From BD1-7 clade bacterium (GTDB lineage Bacteria; Pseudomonadota; Gammaproteobacteria; Pseudomonadales; DT-91): 64,000 bases of DNA. Below, in pieces: positions 30,483 through 40,448 of this stretch. The notes beneath the pieces are model-generated. The model searched no databases. It saw nothing but the letters and a program-made list of their open reading frames with translations, and was not told the DNA's origin. The DNA is taken from assembly GCA_902705865.1 (NCBI GenBank), contig CACSIO010000023.1:149690-213689 (forward strand), written 5' to 3'. Both the position numbers and the translations under genes were made by a program. The first letter of the stretch is position 1. The number at the start of each line of letters is the position of its first letter.

Positions 30483-31130
30483 TCAGAAATTCTCGGGGGC
30501 TTGGCGTTTCAATAAACGCGCGTGCAGGCGCTGAAGCCGTGCTTGCAAACGCTCAACCCGCTCATCAAGCACATGTATCTCATCAATGAAGGCATCCATT
30601 TCAGCTTGAGTCGGTGCTAGGCGTCCTTCTTCCAGAACAAACTCCTGCACATGCCGCAAAAATACTGGCTGTGTGCTCTTCAGCCACTGTAAGGTCTCAC
30701 GACTGAATTTTCCCAAAGCATGGGCGGGTAAGTCTCCGATCACACGGGCTAGGTGATATTCCCAATCCAACTCAACATGCGCAAGAATATCCTGCAGATC
30801 AATTAACAGACTGCTTTCGCCTTGCAAACGCAGGTCGGCGTTAATCATCTCGGCAGCCTTGTCTTCGGCCGTTAACAAACGGATAAACGCCGACATATCG
30901 CCACTCAAGTGTGCGGTCGTTGTCGGTGCGTCCGCTTCACCCACCAACATCAGCTCGATGGATTGACCTTCAACAGCCACACAAAGATCAATATCAGGGT
31001 CGGTACACTGTAACCGGATGCTTTTGCCGGCCAGTGATTCAAGTCGCTGACGCGCCATTGGGTCAAGCTCCAATGCGCGGTTTACAACACTCTCCAGTGC
31101 TGTCAGTCGCCCCTGATTAATCAGCGCCAT
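30483..31130 (-). CDS. ubiJ: UbiJ, ubiquinone biosynthesis accessory factor (SCP2 domain)
   Basis: 215 residues. The N-terminal SCP2/sterol-carrier fold (about 15-115) is seen as LAGKSIRLQC, LVGEADAPTTTAHLSGDMSAF and LLIDLQDILAHVELDWEYHL. The C-terminal third is a charged coiled coil (FIDEIHVLDERVERLQARL). UbiJ binds hydrophobic ubiquinone intermediates and holds the Ubi metabolon together with UbiK. Its ATG overlaps the ubiE stop by one base (TGATG), so it is coupled to ubiE. Confidence 0.93.
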   Translation of the reverse strand: MALINQGRLTALESVVNRALELDPMARQRLESLAGKSIRLQCTDPDIDLCVAVEGQSIELMLVGEADAPTTTAHLSGDMSAFIRLLTAEDKAAEMINADLRLQGESSLLIDLQDILAHVELDWEYHLARVIGDLPAHALGKFSRETLQWLKSTQPVFLRHVQEFVLEEGRLAPTQAEMDAFIDEIHVLDERVERLQARLQRLHARLLKRQAPENF

Positions 31131-31879
31131 CAGGTTTTTAGTCCTTTGTGCAAAGCTACAATACCGCCAGTCATATTATGGTATTCGACCTGATCAAAGC
31201 CGGCGTCCAGCATCATCTGTTTGAGCGTTTCCTGATCCGGATGCATACGAATGGATTCTGCCAGATACTGGTATGACTCCGCATCATTGGCAACCAACTC
31301 TCCCATTTTCGGCAAAATTCGGAACGAATACGTATCGTACGCGCGCTCTAAAAGGGTGTTTTGTGGTTTGGAAAACTCTAGCACCAGTAAACGACCACCC
31401 GGTTTCAGGATGCGGTACATGGACTCCAACGCTTTATCTTTTTCGGTGACATTACGCAAACCAAAGGCGATGGTAATGCAATCAAAGTAGTTGTCCGGAA
31501 ACGGCAGACTTTCGGCATTGGCCTGCACATAATTGATGTTTCCGGCAATGCCTCGATCCGTGAGTTTGTCACGACCTACACCTAACATCGAAGCGTTGAT
31601 ATCCGACAGAATGACCTGGCCATCCTTACCCACAATCTTTGAAAACTTACCGGCTAAATCACCGGTTCCACCGGCGATGTCGAGAATTTTTTGCCCACGA
31701 CGTGCGCAACTCGCTTCAATGGTGAATTGTTTCCACAAACGGTGAACACCACCGGACATCAAATCATTCATGATGTCGTATTTTGCCGCGACAGAATGGA
31801 AAACATCGGCAACTTTGCCGGCTTTCTCGTCTTTTGCAACGGTCTGATAACCAAAATGCGTGGAGTCTTTTTCGCTCAT
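31130..31879 (-). CDS. ubiE: UbiE C-methyltransferase (ubiquinone/menaquinone)
   Basis: 249 residues. SAM-binding motif I is [16 protein letters not shown] (about 65-80), followed by the family signature [17 protein letters not shown] near residue 35 and [16 protein letters not shown] with [15 protein letters not shown]. The enzyme C-methylates the benzoquinone (and demethylmenaquinone) ring using S-adenosylmethionine. The start [15 protein letters not shown] is canonical. It is the first gene of the ubiE-ubiJ-ubiB operon; a promoter is expected in 31880-31965 on the minus strand but no clear hexamers were identified. Confidence 0.97.
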   Translation of the reverse strand: MSEKDSTHFGYQTVAKDEKAGKVADVFHSVAAKYDIMNDLMSGGVHRLWKQFTIEASCARRGQKILDIAGGTGDLAGKFSKIVGKDGQVILSDINASMLGVGRDKLTDRGIAGNINYVQANAESLPFPDNYFDCITIAFGLRNVTEKDKALESMYRILKPGGRLLVLEFSKPQNTLLERAYDTYSFRILPKMGELVANDAESYQYLAESIRMHPDQETLKQMMLDAGFDQVEYHNMTGGIVALHKGLKT

Positions 31880-31966
31880 ATTTCGCTCAAAACCAAAGGT
31901 CTGAAAATAAACGGTTCCATTTTAGCGGGAATAGCCGCTTGCGTCACCGATAACCATTCAAGGCAT

Positions 31967-31993
31967 AAAAAAGCCGGAGCTTTACCCCGGCTT
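31967..31993 (-). terminator. Rho-independent terminator of the second RND operon
   Basis: On the minus strand the stem AAGCCGG / CCGGCTT with a nine-base loop is followed by a T run. It lies 35 bases beyond the stop of the RND permease gene, upstream of ubiE. Confidence 0.8.
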
Positions 31994-32027
31994 CATTCCA
32001 CCTGCAGCAGGCAGATCAACAGATTGA

Positions 32028-35000
32028 TTAACCGGCTGGCTTCTCAGTATCGTCCGTACTTGCCGCACCGGAATCCATCCGCGATTGCAGCTTTTCTCGC
32101 ATGGTTTGGATAATAACGAAGAAGCTAGGCGTTAAGAAGGTGCCCACAATCAACGCCGCAATCATACCGGAAGCTACCGTCACACCCAGCGATACTTGCG
32201 CACTGGCGCCAGCGCCCGAGGCAAATACCAATGGCATGATACCGAGAATAAACGACAGTGCCGTCATGTTAATCGCGCGGAAACGCAATCGGGCGGCATC
32301 CACTGCGGCGTCAAAAATGGGTTCACCGTTCAGCTCACGTTTATTCTTGGCAAACTCCACGATCAAGATAGAGTTTTTCGCAGCCATACTGATCAACAAA
32401 ATCAACCCCACTTGCCCATAGAGGTTAAGCTCCATATTCATCACCAGCAGTGCTGCTGCACTACCACCCAGCGCGATAGGTACAACCAACAATATGGCAA
32501 ACGGTGTCGACCAGCTTTCATATTGAGCAACCAAAAACAGGTATATAAATACCAACGCCATGATAAACGCAACGATCGCAGTAGAGCCAGATTTCAGCTG
32601 CTGGTATACCTGCCCCGTCCAATCGTACTGGAAGCCCGAAGGCATCTGGTCGGCCAAACGTTGGAACTCTTCGATTGCCTGCGAAGTACCGTGACCTGGC
32701 GCAACGTTGCCATTGATAATGGCAGATCGGAACTTGTTATACCGCCAAACAACATCCGGGCCGAAAATCGTCTCCTCGGTAAAGAAGTTGGTAATCGGAA
32801 TCATATCGCCAGCACCAGAACGCACGTAGAACGAATTCATGTCTTCAGCATCTTTGCGGTAATCACCTTCAGCCTGCATGATGACTCGGTATGTCTGTCC
32901 GTACTTATTGAAATCGTTGATATAATACGACCCTAGATTACTTTGCAGGGTATAAAACAACTCTGTCAGGGGCACGCCTAGTGTTTTGGCCTTATCACGG
33001 TCAATATCCAAATAAATCTGCGGCACACTGGCCCGGAAGGGCGAAAATGCAGAAGTAATAATGCCACTTTGGTTAGCCTGCGTAGAGATATTGGTGACTT
33101 GTTCGGCCAATTCGGTATATGCACCACCGCCGGTATCTTGAATGACAAATTCCATGCCCCCAGCACTACCCAACCCTGGAATTGCCGGTGGTGACAGTGC
33201 ATAAATACTGGCCTCAGGCAAATTCACATAGGCATAACCGTTGAGCTTTTGGGTGATCGCGAACACACTGTTTTGCCGCCCTGGGCGGTCATCCCATGAT
33301 CGTAATACAGCAAACATTACCGCCTGATTACCGGATGCAGACCCCGTCAAAATACCAAAACCGGTAATCGAGGTAACAGATTCCACATTCGGATCAGCCT
33401 CTAACATGACTTCAAGATCTTTCACCACATCATAGGTACGGGTCAACGAGGCGTTATCAGGCAATTGCACACTGACCAAAAACAAACCTTTGTCTTCCTG
33501 CGGCACAAACCCGGTTGGGATCTTCATAAACCCGAATACGGTACCAACCAACAACACGATAAACACGATGGTGACAACAGCTAACTTATGGATCAGCGCT
33601 TGCACGCCACGACCATATTTATTCGTGACAATATTTAAATACTTGGTGAAGCCGACAAACCACTTCGGCTCTTTCATATTGGGTTTAAGAATCAATGAAC
33701 ACAGCACTGGACTCAGCGTTAAGGCATTGATACTAGAGATCACTACCGCCACACAAATAGTGACACCCAGTTGGCGATACAACTCACCGGTAATCCCCGG
33801 TAACAAGGTTACTGGCACAAATACGGCCAACAGCACCAAGGTGGTAGCAATGATCGGCGATGTCACTTCCTTCATCGACGCCAATGCCGCTTGTTTCGCC
33901 CCAGCTTCGGGGTTTTCACGCAAATGCCGATCGGTGTTCTCGATCACCAAAATCGCATCATCAACCACAATACCGATCGCCAAAATCATGGCCAACAGGG
34001 TAATGGTGTTGATAGTCATACCCAGCGCCAACAGCACCGCAAACGTACCGATCAACGAAACTGGAATCGCGATACTCGGTATCATGGTGCTACGCACCGA
34101 ACCGAGAAACACAAAAGTAATTAGGATAACCAACACAACCGCTTCAAACAGCGATTCAACTACCTGAGATATCGATGCAGAAACGTAACGGGTGGTGTTA
34201 TACGATGCTTGATAATCCATGCCGGAAGGGAAGTATTGCTTCAGGCTTTCCAACTCAGCCATGACGCGATCGTTGGACTCCAAAGCGTTCGCATCAGGCG
34301 TTAAATACAACGCCATGCTAACCGCAGGTTTACCCTGAAATTCAGAGATAATGGAGTAATCACTCTGGCCTAGCTCTACCCGGCCGATATCTTTGAGATA
34401 AACAATCGATCCGTCTGTATCCGCACGGATAACGATGTTTTCAAATTCACTGACGTTCTCAAGCCGCCCTTTGGTTTGTAACGTAAATTCGCGTTGTAAA
34501 CGACCATCAAACGGTGGCGAGCCAATTTTACCAACCGGGGCCTGAATGTTCTGTTCCTGCAAAGCAACGGAAACATCTTGTGGCGTGATTGCCAATGACG
34601 CCATTTTCTCTGGATCCAGCCACAATCGCATGGAATATTCGCCACCAAAAATTTGCACTTTGGCAATGCCGGGAACCCGAGCCAACGCGCTTTGCACGTT
34701 GATCTTGGTGTAATTCGACATAAACAGATAATCAAGTGACTCATCCGGTGAATATAACGAGACAACCATCAGAATATCCGGCGACTGTTTCTCAACCAAC
34801 AGCCCTTGCTGACGCACTTCAGCTGGCAGACGCGGTTCGGCTTCCTTGAGCTTGTTTTGCACCCTAACGACAGCAAGATCCGAGTCGGTACCTAGCTCAA
34901 AGGTTACAGCCAGTGAATAACCACCTGAGTTATCACTGGTCGATTTCATGTAAATCATGCCCTCGACGCCGTTGATAACATCCTCAATCGGGCTTGCAAC

Positions 35001-35183
35001 GGTGTCTTCAACGACTTTCGCCGATGCACCTGGGAAGGTCGTATTCACCACCACCTGTGGCGGTGTGATTTGCGGATACTCAGCGATTGGCAGTTGAGTC
35101 AGAGAAATAAGACCTGCCAAGGTAATAACGATGGATACTACCAACGCAAACTTGGGCCTGCCGATAAAAAAGCGACTAATCAT
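32028..35183 (-). CDS. RND multidrug efflux permease, AcrB/HAE1 type
   Basis: 1051 residues, the same size as AcrB. It begins [15 protein letters not shown] as AcrB-group pumps do and has the proton-relay pair [13 protein letters not shown] in TM4 (about residue 405, matching AcrB Asp407/Asp408). The periplasmic porter loops contain [13 protein letters not shown] and [11 protein letters not shown]. It probably exports hydrophobic drugs or detergents in a tripartite complex with the adaptor upstream. It follows the adaptor by nine bases. No outer-membrane channel gene accompanies it, so a TolC/OprM partner elsewhere is presumed. Confidence 0.96.
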   Translation of the reverse strand: MISRFFIGRPKFALVVSIVITLAGLISLTQLPIAEYPQITPPQVVVNTTFPGASAKVVEDTVASPIEDVINGVEGMIYMKSTSDNSGGYSLAVTFELGTDSDLAVVRVQNKLKEAEPRLPAEVRQQGLLVEKQSPDILMVVSLYSPDESLDYLFMSNYTKINVQSALARVPGIAKVQIFGGEYSMRLWLDPEKMASLAITPQDVSVALQEQNIQAPVGKIGSPPFDGRLQREFTLQTKGRLENVSEFENIVIRADTDGSIVYLKDIGRVELGQSDYSIISEFQGKPAVSMALYLTPDANALESNDRVMAELESLKQYFPSGMDYQASYNTTRYVSASISQVVESLFEAVVLVILITFVFLGSVRSTMIPSIAIPVSLIGTFAVLLALGMTINTITLLAMILAIGIVVDDAILVIENTDRHLRENPEAGAKQAALASMKEVTSPIIATTLVLLAVFVPVTLLPGITGELYRQLGVTICVAVVISSINALTLSPVLCSLILKPNMKEPKWFVGFTKYLNIVTNKYGRGVQALIHKLAVVTIVFIVLLVGTVFGFMKIPTGFVPQEDKGLFLVSVQLPDNASLTRTYDVVKDLEVMLEADPNVESVTSITGFGILTGSASGNQAVMFAVLRSWDDRPGRQNSVFAITQKLNGYAYVNLPEASIYALSPPAIPGLGSAGGMEFVIQDTGGGAYTELAEQVTNISTQANQSGIITSAFSPFRASVPQIYLDIDRDKAKTLGVPLTELFYTLQSNLGSYYINDFNKYGQTYRVIMQAEGDYRKDAEDMNSFYVRSGAGDMIPITNFFTEETIFGPDVVWRYNKFRSAIINGNVAPGHGTSQAIEEFQRLADQMPSGFQYDWTGQVYQQLKSGSTAIVAFIMALVFIYLFLVAQYESWSTPFAILLVVPIALGGSAAALLVMNMELNLYGQVGLILLISMAAKNSILIVEFAKNKRELNGEPIFDAAVDAARLRFRAINMTALSFILGIMPLVFASGAGASAQVSLGVTVASGMIAALIVGTFLTPSFFVIIQTMREKLQSRMDSGAASTDDTEKPAG

Positions 35184-35192
35184 GGCTTGCCT

Positions 35193-36362
35193 CTACTTTG
35201 CAGGTGCTTGTTCTTCAGTGGAAGGTATCGTCTGTTGTTTTTCTGGATTGGGTTTTACCTGCACGGTTTGCCCCGGACGAACACGTTGCAAGCCGCCGAC
35301 AATAACGCTTTGTTGATCTTTTAAATTGGAACCCTTAACAAACTGGCGTTCACCATCGATAGTGCCTAAATCAACTTTGTTTGCTGTAACAACGCCGGCT
35401 TGGCTGACAGAGTAAACAAAATTCCCTTGTTGATTCGACACAATGGCCGATTGCGGTACGGTCAGCTGTTGTTCGGTTTCGTTAGACTCAACTAAAACAC
35501 GTACATACTGCCCTGGGCGTAGCAAGCCGTTAGGGTTAGGAAAGGTGGCGCGTACAGTCAGCGTATCGGTATCTGCATCAATACGGTTAGAGACAAAATC
35601 GAACTCACCCTCGTGCGGGTAAACCTGTCCGTTAGTTAGCTTAACGCCGGCGGTATAGGTTCGGGCTTTTTGACCAGAGGCCTCTGCTTTGGCAGCATTT
35701 TGCGCCAATTGCAGATAGGTCGATTCGTTAATTTGAAAGAAAGCGTAGATCGGGTCGATGCTGACGATAGAAGTCAGCGCACCAGACGTTGGGCTAATTA
35801 GATCACCGATGCTGTATTTTTTGTTGCCGATACGACCATCAATGGGGGCTTCAATGCGTGTCCACTCAAGATTGATGTTGGCAGTTTCAACGTTCGCACT
35901 GGCCGACGCCAGCGACGCTTCTGCTTCAAGCCTGTTGGCCGTCAGGGTGTCGAAATCACTTTGAGAAATCGCACCGGTTTTAACCAAGGCCTTACCCCGG
36001 TTGTAATTCAACGTTGAAATTTCTACGTTAGCTTTAGCACTGGCTACCTGCGCGTTGGCATTCGCTAATGCAGCTTTGAAAGGTGCGGGATCAATAACAA
36101 AAAGTAGATCACCTTTTTTGATGATATCACCTTCAACAAAGGTGAATTCTTTCATATAACCGGTAACTTGCGCTTGGATGCTGGTATCTTCAACCGCCTG
36201 TAGACGCCCAACATATTCAAACACTGCCTGATACGGCTTGGTTTGAACCTTCTCAGTCGTGACGATGCTCGGCGGTGCTTGCGGCGCAGGCTTGGAGCAT
36301 GCGCTCAACAATGAGACCAGCGCCGTTGCCAGCAAGGTCGTCAGAACAGGGGATTTGAACAC
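35193..36362 (-). CDS. RND efflux adaptor lipoprotein, AcrA type
   Basis: 389 residues from a GTG at 36362, which is preceded by GGAG at seven bases. The lipobox LSAC puts the acylated Cys at residue 22, so it is anchored in the inner membrane facing the periplasm. The first lipoyl half (YVGRLQAVEDTSIQAQVTGY), the coiled-coil hairpin about 100-170 (ALANANAQVASAKANVE), the second lipoyl half and the barrel (VRATFPNPNGLLRPGQYVRV) follow in the AcrA order. It is the first gene of the adaptor-permease operon, driven from the promoter at 36401-36429. Confidence 0.95.
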   Translation of the reverse strand: MFKSPVLTTLLATALVSLLSACSKPAPQAPPSIVTTEKVQTKPYQAVFEYVGRLQAVEDTSIQAQVTGYMKEFTFVEGDIIKKGDLLFVIDPAPFKAALANANAQVASAKANVEISTLNYNRGKALVKTGAISQSDFDTLTANRLEAEASLASASANVETANINLEWTRIEAPIDGRIGNKKYSIGDLISPTSGALTSIVSIDPIYAFFQINESTYLQLAQNAAKAEASGQKARTYTAGVKLTNGQVYPHEGEFDFVSNRIDADTDTLTVRATFPNPNGLLRPGQYVRVLVESNETEQQLTVPQSAIVSNQQGNFVYSVSQAGVVTANKVDLGTIDGERQFVKGSNLKDQQSVIVGGLQRVRPGQTVQVKPNPEKQQTIPSTEEQAPAK

Positions 36363-36400
36363 AGGTAGACTCCAGTCAAGAACATGTTTCCTAACCGGTC

Positions 36401-36429
36401 AATCTAGCAAACAGCCTGATAGGGGGCAA
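36401..36429 (-). promoter_or_regulatory. Sigma-70-type promoter of the second RND operon
   Basis: On the minus strand, TTGCCC (36429-36424), 17-base spacer, TAGATT (36406-36401). Start would be near 36394, giving a leader of about 32 bases. Its -35 touches the large inverted repeat at 36429-36462. Confidence 0.62.
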
Positions 36430-36462
36430 TCAATAAACACCGCGAATCCGGTGTTTATTGAT
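36429..36462. repeat. Perfect 14-bp inverted repeat abutting the RND promoter
   Basis: ATCAATAAACACCG (36429-36442), CGAATC loop, CGGTGTTTATTGAT (36449-36462). It lies between the hslU stop and the adaptor start and meets the -35 of the RND promoter. It has no T tract outside the stem, so operator is more likely than terminator, though it could also slow polymerase leaving hslU. Confidence 0.7.
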
Positions 36463-36519
36463 CTATCTATGGCTTTCTATGTGTTTCGCAATGAGATTCG
36501 CGAGAAGATACTCGCAGAA

Positions 36520-37848
36520 TCAGAGAATAAAGCGGCTGAGATCCTGATCTTGCACAAGGCTGCCGAGCTTGTTGTCGACAAAAGCGCCATCAACCACCAA
36601 CGTTTCTTCCGTCATATCGGTCGCTTCGAAGGAGGCTTCATCCAACAACCGTTCCATCACAGTGTGCAGTCGACGGGCACCGATGTTTTCAGTGCGATCG
36701 TTAACCTCCCAAGCAATTTCAGCCACACGACGAATACCATCATCGGTGAAATCCAACGTTAGGCCATCAGTATCCAGCAGCGCTTTATATTGGCGGATCA
36801 ACGAGGCATCCGGCTCACTCAGAATACGTACGAAGTCTTCAGGCGTCAGCGCACTCAGCTCAACACGGATAGGCAAACGACCCTGTAATTCCGGAATCAA
36901 ATCTGATGGTTTGGCTAAATGGAATGCACCGGAGGCGATAAACAAGATATGGTCAGTCTTCACCATGCCGTGTTTGGTATTGACCGTAGAGCCTTCGATT
37001 AACGGCAGCAAATCACGTTGAACCCCTTCACGGGAAACATCAGTACCACCACCTTCGCCGCGCTTGGCGACTTTATCGATTTCATCGATGAATACCATGC
37101 CGGTTTGCTCAACGGCTTCAACCGCTTTGGCTTTCACTTCATCTTCGTTTAACAGTTTGCCGGCTTCTTCTTCCTGAATCTGCTTCATCGCCGATTTCAC
37201 AGTCATCTTCTTGCTCTTGGTACGATCACCACCGAAGCTCGAAAACATATTCTGCAGTTGGCTGGTCATGTCTTCCATGCCAGGCGGTGCCATGATCTCA
37301 ACACCGACAGGTGCGGCAGATACTTCGATATCGATTTCCTTGTCATCCAAATCGCCTTCTCGCAGCTTTTTGCGGAATAACTGACGAGTTGTTGAATCTT
37401 CAGCCTTTTTGGATTCTTCATCAAAGTTACGCGCCGGAGGCAGCAGTGCATCCAGAATACGCTCTTCAGCGGCATCCAAAGCTCGGTTTTGAACCTTGGT
37501 CATTTCATCTTCGCGAATCATTTTGATCGATGCATCAACCAAATCACGAACGATAGACTCAACGTCACGACCGACGTAGCCCACTTCGGTAAATTTGGTG
37601 GCTTCAACCTTAATAAAAGGCGCCTTGGCCAGCTTGGCTAAACGGCGAGCAATCTCGGTTTTACCAACACCTGTAGGGCCGATCATCAGGATGTTTTTTG
37701 GACTGATTTCATTACGCAGCTCTTCTTCGATCTGCATCCGACGCCAGCGATTACGCAGGGCAATAGCGACAGAGCGCTTAGCATCGTCTTGTCCGATAAT
37801 GTGTTTGTTGAGTTCGTGAACAATTTCACGGGGCGTCATTGTCGACAT
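36520..37848 (-). CDS. hslU: HslU, ATPase subunit of the HslVU protease
   Basis: 442 residues, canonical length. Walker A is [15 protein letters not shown] (about 54-68), Walker B with [14 protein letters not shown] (about 250), the intermediate domain lies between about 110 and 230, and the C-terminus ends in DLSRFIL, the tail that docks into HslV. Pore loop GYVGRD is present. It unfolds substrates and feeds them to HslV in the cytosol. AGGAG precedes the ATG. It is 17 bases downstream of hslV and shares its heat-shock promoter. Confidence 0.97.
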   Translation of the reverse strand: MSTMTPREIVHELNKHIIGQDDAKRSVAIALRNRWRRMQIEEELRNEISPKNILMIGPTGVGKTEIARRLAKLAKAPFIKVEATKFTEVGYVGRDVESIVRDLVDASIKMIREDEMTKVQNRALDAAEERILDALLPPARNFDEESKKAEDSTTRQLFRKKLREGDLDDKEIDIEVSAAPVGVEIMAPPGMEDMTSQLQNMFSSFGGDRTKSKKMTVKSAMKQIQEEEAGKLLNEDEVKAKAVEAVEQTGMVFIDEIDKVAKRGEGGGTDVSREGVQRDLLPLIEGSTVNTKHGMVKTDHILFIASGAFHLAKPSDLIPELQGRLPIRVELSALTPEDFVRILSEPDASLIRQYKALLDTDGLTLDFTDDGIRRVAEIAWEVNDRTENIGARRLHTVMERLLDEASFEATDMTEETLVVDGAFVDNKLGSLVQDQDLSRFIL

Positions 37849-37865
37849 TCAGGACTCCTGATCGA

Positions 37866-38411
37866 TTAGGTTTCGCTATCGAGTTCTTTGATGGTTCGTG
37901 AGTGGTTGGTGTAAACACAAACGTCACCCGCGATTTCCAGGCTCTTTTCGACGATATCCCGGGCACCCAGTTCCGTATTATCCATCAACGCGCGTGCCGC
38001 AGACTGAGCAAACGAGCCACCACTGCCTATGGCAATCATGTTGTCCTCAGGTTCGATAACATCACCATTACCCGTAATCACCAGCGTGGTTTCTTTATCC
38101 GCAACAATCAGCAATGCTTCGAGTTGACGCAATGCGCGCTCAGTACGCCACATTTTAGCTAACTCAACAGCTGCACGCGTTAAGTGGCCTTGATATTTTT
38201 CAAGCTGGGATTCAAACAATTCAAACAGGGTAAATGCATCAGCGGTGCCGCCAGCAAAACCGGCTAAAACACGTTCATTGTAGAGCGTGCGGACCTTGCG
38301 GGCGTTACCTTTCATGACGGTGTTGCCCATAGAAACCTGCCCGTCACCGCCAACTACGACCTTTCCGGCGCGGCGTACAGACAGAATCGTGGTACCTCGG
38401 TATTGTTCCAC
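37866..38411 (-). CDS. hslV: HslV, peptidase subunit of the HslVU protease
   Basis: 181 residues from a GTG at 38411 with GGAGA upstream. The catalytic Thr is in [10 protein letters not shown]: the first six residues (MEQYRG) would be removed to expose the N-terminal Thr, a slightly longer leader than the single Met of E. coli Hsl[16 protein letters not shown] and [14 protein letters not shown] match the family. It forms the proteolytic double ring capped by HslU. It is first in the operon behind the sigma-32-type promoter at 38444-38471. Confidence 0.97.
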   Translation of the reverse strand: MEQYRGTTILSVRRAGKVVVGGDGQVSMGNTVMKGNARKVRTLYNERVLAGFAGGTADAFTLFELFESQLEKYQGHLTRAAVELAKMWRTERALRQLEALLIVADKETTLVITGNGDVIEPEDNMIAIGSGGSFAQSAARALMDNTELGARDIVEKSLEIAGDVCVYTNHSRTIKELDSET

Positions 38412-38443
38412 TGGATGTCTCCAAAGTTAACAGATGTTTCTAA

Positions 38444-38471
38444 CCTTGGGGCAGGGGGAAGGGATTTCAAG
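38444..38471 (-). promoter_or_regulatory. Sigma-32 (heat-shock) promoter of hslVU
   Basis: On the minus strand, CTTGAAA (38471-38465), 13-base spacer, CCCCAAGG (38451-38444). This matches the known sigma-32 consensus CTTGAAA-N11-16-CCCCATNT at all seven -35 positions and the CCCCA of the -10. It ends 32 bases before the hslV GTG. Confidence 0.8.
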
Positions 38472-38508
38472 CCATCCGTGGCTTTTTATCTTAGAGCGAC
38501 AGACGGCA

Positions 38509-39687
38509 TCAACCGCGACGCAAATAGATTTGTGCTTTGAGGTATTCAGTTTCGGCAATGGCAGGATGAATAGGGTGGTCAGCGGCGTGTCCACCTTTAT
38601 AGATTAACGAAAGGGCGCGATCGACATGGCGAGCGCCTTGCTGCACAGCATCCTGAAGCTGGTCATGGTGCAAGTGCATCGAGCAGGATGCAGACACCAT
38701 AAGCCCATCTTTTTCAAGTAATCTCAGGCCCAATTCATTGATACGTCGATACGCTTGCTGACCATTACGCATGTCTTTCTTGCGTTTAATAAACGCTGGC
38801 GGATCAAGCACGATAACGTCAAATTTCTCTTTGGCTTCAACAAAACTTTCCATCGCATCAAAGGCATTACCGTGGAATGACTGAATACGATCGCCAAAGC
38901 CGTTCATATCGGCATTTTGTTCGAGTACGTCCAATGCTTGCTCCGATGCATCCACACTGACTAGCTCGTTGGCACCACCAGCGAGACACTGAATACCCCA
39001 TGCGCCAACATAGCTAAAGACATCCAGCACACGCTTGCCTTCGCAGAGATTGGCAATACGCGCGCGATTATCGCGGTGATCATAAAACCACCCAGTTTTC
39101 TGCCCACTTTTTACAGGCGCCTGAAATTGCACACCATTCTCAATCAGCGTCACTCGGTCGGGCACACTACCGTATTCATCATTGTCTTTGACTTCCAGGC
39201 CTTCGACCTTGCGGCTATTGCCGTCATTGCGGAACAAAACACCTTCACATTGCACCAGTTCATGCAAAATTTCGGCAATATCGGCCTGAAACGGCTCAAG
39301 ACCTTTACTGTTAATTTGCACCACACAATGGTCGCCGTAACGATCGATGATCAACCCCGGCAAATAGTCGCCGTCGGCATAAAACAAACGGTAATAGGGT
39401 GCATCATAGACGGTCTCGCGTAACAGCAACGCTTGCTGAATCCGTTGTTTCAACGCCTTACGATCCAACGATTTGCGACGGCCAACCAAGCGCCCACAAA
39501 TCAGCGCGGTTGGGTTCATCAGCGCATAGCCGATCACTCGGCCTGACGGCGCTTCCACGACAACCTGCTCGCCATCAGTCATTCCTTTCAGCGGCGTTGC
39601 CTGGATATCGACCTCGTTGCTGAAGATCCAAAGGTGACCGGATTTCAGGCGCTTTTCAGCGCGCGCACTGATGCGAAGTGAGTTCAT
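38509..39687 (-). CDS. rlmI: RlmI-like class I SAM-dependent 23S rRNA methyltransferase
   Basis: 392 residues from MNSLRISARAEKRL; the upstream in-frame extension is dropped. The N-terminal PUA domain (about 1-75) begins SGHLWIFSNEVD. The SAM motif is KRVLDVFSYVGAWG (about 220), the catalytic DPPAF motif is near 300 (VIVLDPPAFIKRKK) and the C-terminal motif is VSASCSMHL. This architecture is that of the RlmI/RlmKL group, which make m5C1962 or similar in 23S rRNA. The exact target is inferred by family. It is transcribed alone, downstream of the gcvH terminator. Confidence 0.86.
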   Translation of the reverse strand: MNSLRISARAEKRLKSGHLWIFSNEVDIQATPLKGMTDGEQVVVEAPSGRVIGYALMNPTALICGRLVGRRKSLDRKALKQRIQQALLLRETVYDAPYYRLFYADGDYLPGLIIDRYGDHCVVQINSKGLEPFQADIAEILHELVQCEGVLFRNDGNSRKVEGLEVKDNDEYGSVPDRVTLIENGVQFQAPVKSGQKTGWFYDHRDNRARIANLCEGKRVLDVFSYVGAWGIQCLAGGANELVSVDASEQALDVLEQNADMNGFGDRIQSFHGNAFDAMESFVEAKEKFDVIVLDPPAFIKRKKDMRNGQQAYRRINELGLRLLEKDGLMVSASCSMHLHHDQLQDAVQQGARHVDRALSLIYKGGHAADHPIHPAIAETEYLKAQIYLRRG

Positions 39688-39753
39688 GATTACTGCTCGG
39701 ACAGGTTGGCTTGAACGGCCTTGCCAGATTGGCAAAACCGGGATTTAAAACGC

Positions 39754-39780
39754 AAAAAGCCCGAACCCTCAGGTTCAGGC
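39754..39780 (-). terminator. Rho-independent terminator of gcvH
   Basis: On the minus strand, GCCTGAACC-TGAG-GGTTCGGGC (one U-G pair) then T5. It lies 27 bases past the gcvH stop. Confidence 0.85.
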
Positions 39781-39806
39781 TATTAGAATCTGTGACGACG
39801 ATTCGA

Positions 39807-40199
39807 TCAGGCTTCTTCGCCTTCAATTTGCAGCTGATAGTCATCCGATGCCATCAAGTTTTCCAGCTCGGTTTCATCCGAGATGCGGATCTTAAAGAAC
39901 CAACCGTCACCATAGGCATCGCCATTGATGGTTTCCGGTGCATCTTCAAGATCTTCGTTGATAGCAATGACTTCACCGGAAACCGGCGCATAGATATCTG
40001 AGGCGGCTTTTACGGATTCAACAACACCAGCTTCATCTTGTGCGTTGATTTGATCACCCACTTCAGGCAACTCAACATAAACAACATCACCCAGTGCTTC
40101 TTGTGCGTGGTCGGTAATACCAACCGTCACAACACCATCTTCGAGGCGCGCCCACTCGTGGCTGCTCGCGTATTTTAATTCAGTTGGCAAATCGCTCAT
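39807..40199 (-). CDS. gcvH: Glycine cleavage system H protein
   Basis: 130 residues from the ATG at 40199, which follows AGAGGTG. The lipoylated Lys is at about 64 in [12 protein letters not shown], and [16 protein letters not shown] is the typical family core. GcvH carries the aminomethyl group between GcvP, GcvT and Lpd. No gcvT, gcvP or lpd is in the window, so this gene is separate from the rest of its system. Three 14-bp tandem repeats lie in its leader. No glycine riboswitch fold was recognised. It ends before a terminator. Confidence 0.95.
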   Translation of the reverse strand: MSDLPTELKYASSHEWARLEDGVVTVGITDHAQEALGDVVYVELPEVGDQINAQDEAGVVESVKAASDIYAPVSGEVIAINEDLEDAPETINGDAYGDGWFFKIRISDETELENLMASDDYQLQIEGEEA

Positions 40200-40212
40200 C
40201 AAATCACCTCTT

Positions 40213-40254
40213 GTTCGTTGCGGCCTCTTCGTTGCCGCCTATTCATCGCCGCCT
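40213..40254 (-). repeat. Three 14-bp tandem repeats in the gcvH leader
   Basis: Read on the minus strand the units are AGGCGGCGATGAAT, AGGCGGCAACGAAG and AGGCCGCAACGAAC, exactly 14 bases each. They end one base from the AAGAGGTG ribosome-binding site, inside the untranslated leader of gcvH. Units differ by two to three bases, so the copy number is visible but the array is not perfect. Confidence 0.85.
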
Positions 40255-40448
40255 GGGCAAGACGCGTCTCATCGTTTGCTGTGCAAGAAGACATGCACAA
40301 CATCGGGAGGGTGGAGCGTCGTCAGGCGGGCGGTGGCCCTAATGCGACGCAATTCTACCCGTGCAAAGCCAAATTACAAGGGCAATGGCAGTGTAGGCGA
40401 TATTGACACGTTCGATAGCGGAATTACGTCAGCGGTTTTGAATTAATT

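Noticed and set aside
38460-38485. Terminator hairpin AAGCCA-TCCG-TGGCTT before hslV
   Set aside because: The short stem faces the plus strand where no transcript should run, and it overlaps the sigma-32 -35 box.
40200-40448. Glycine riboswitch in the gcvH leader
   Set aside because: The leader is GC-rich and has tandem repeats, but the tandem aptamer core pattern of glycine riboswitches was not recognisable by eye.
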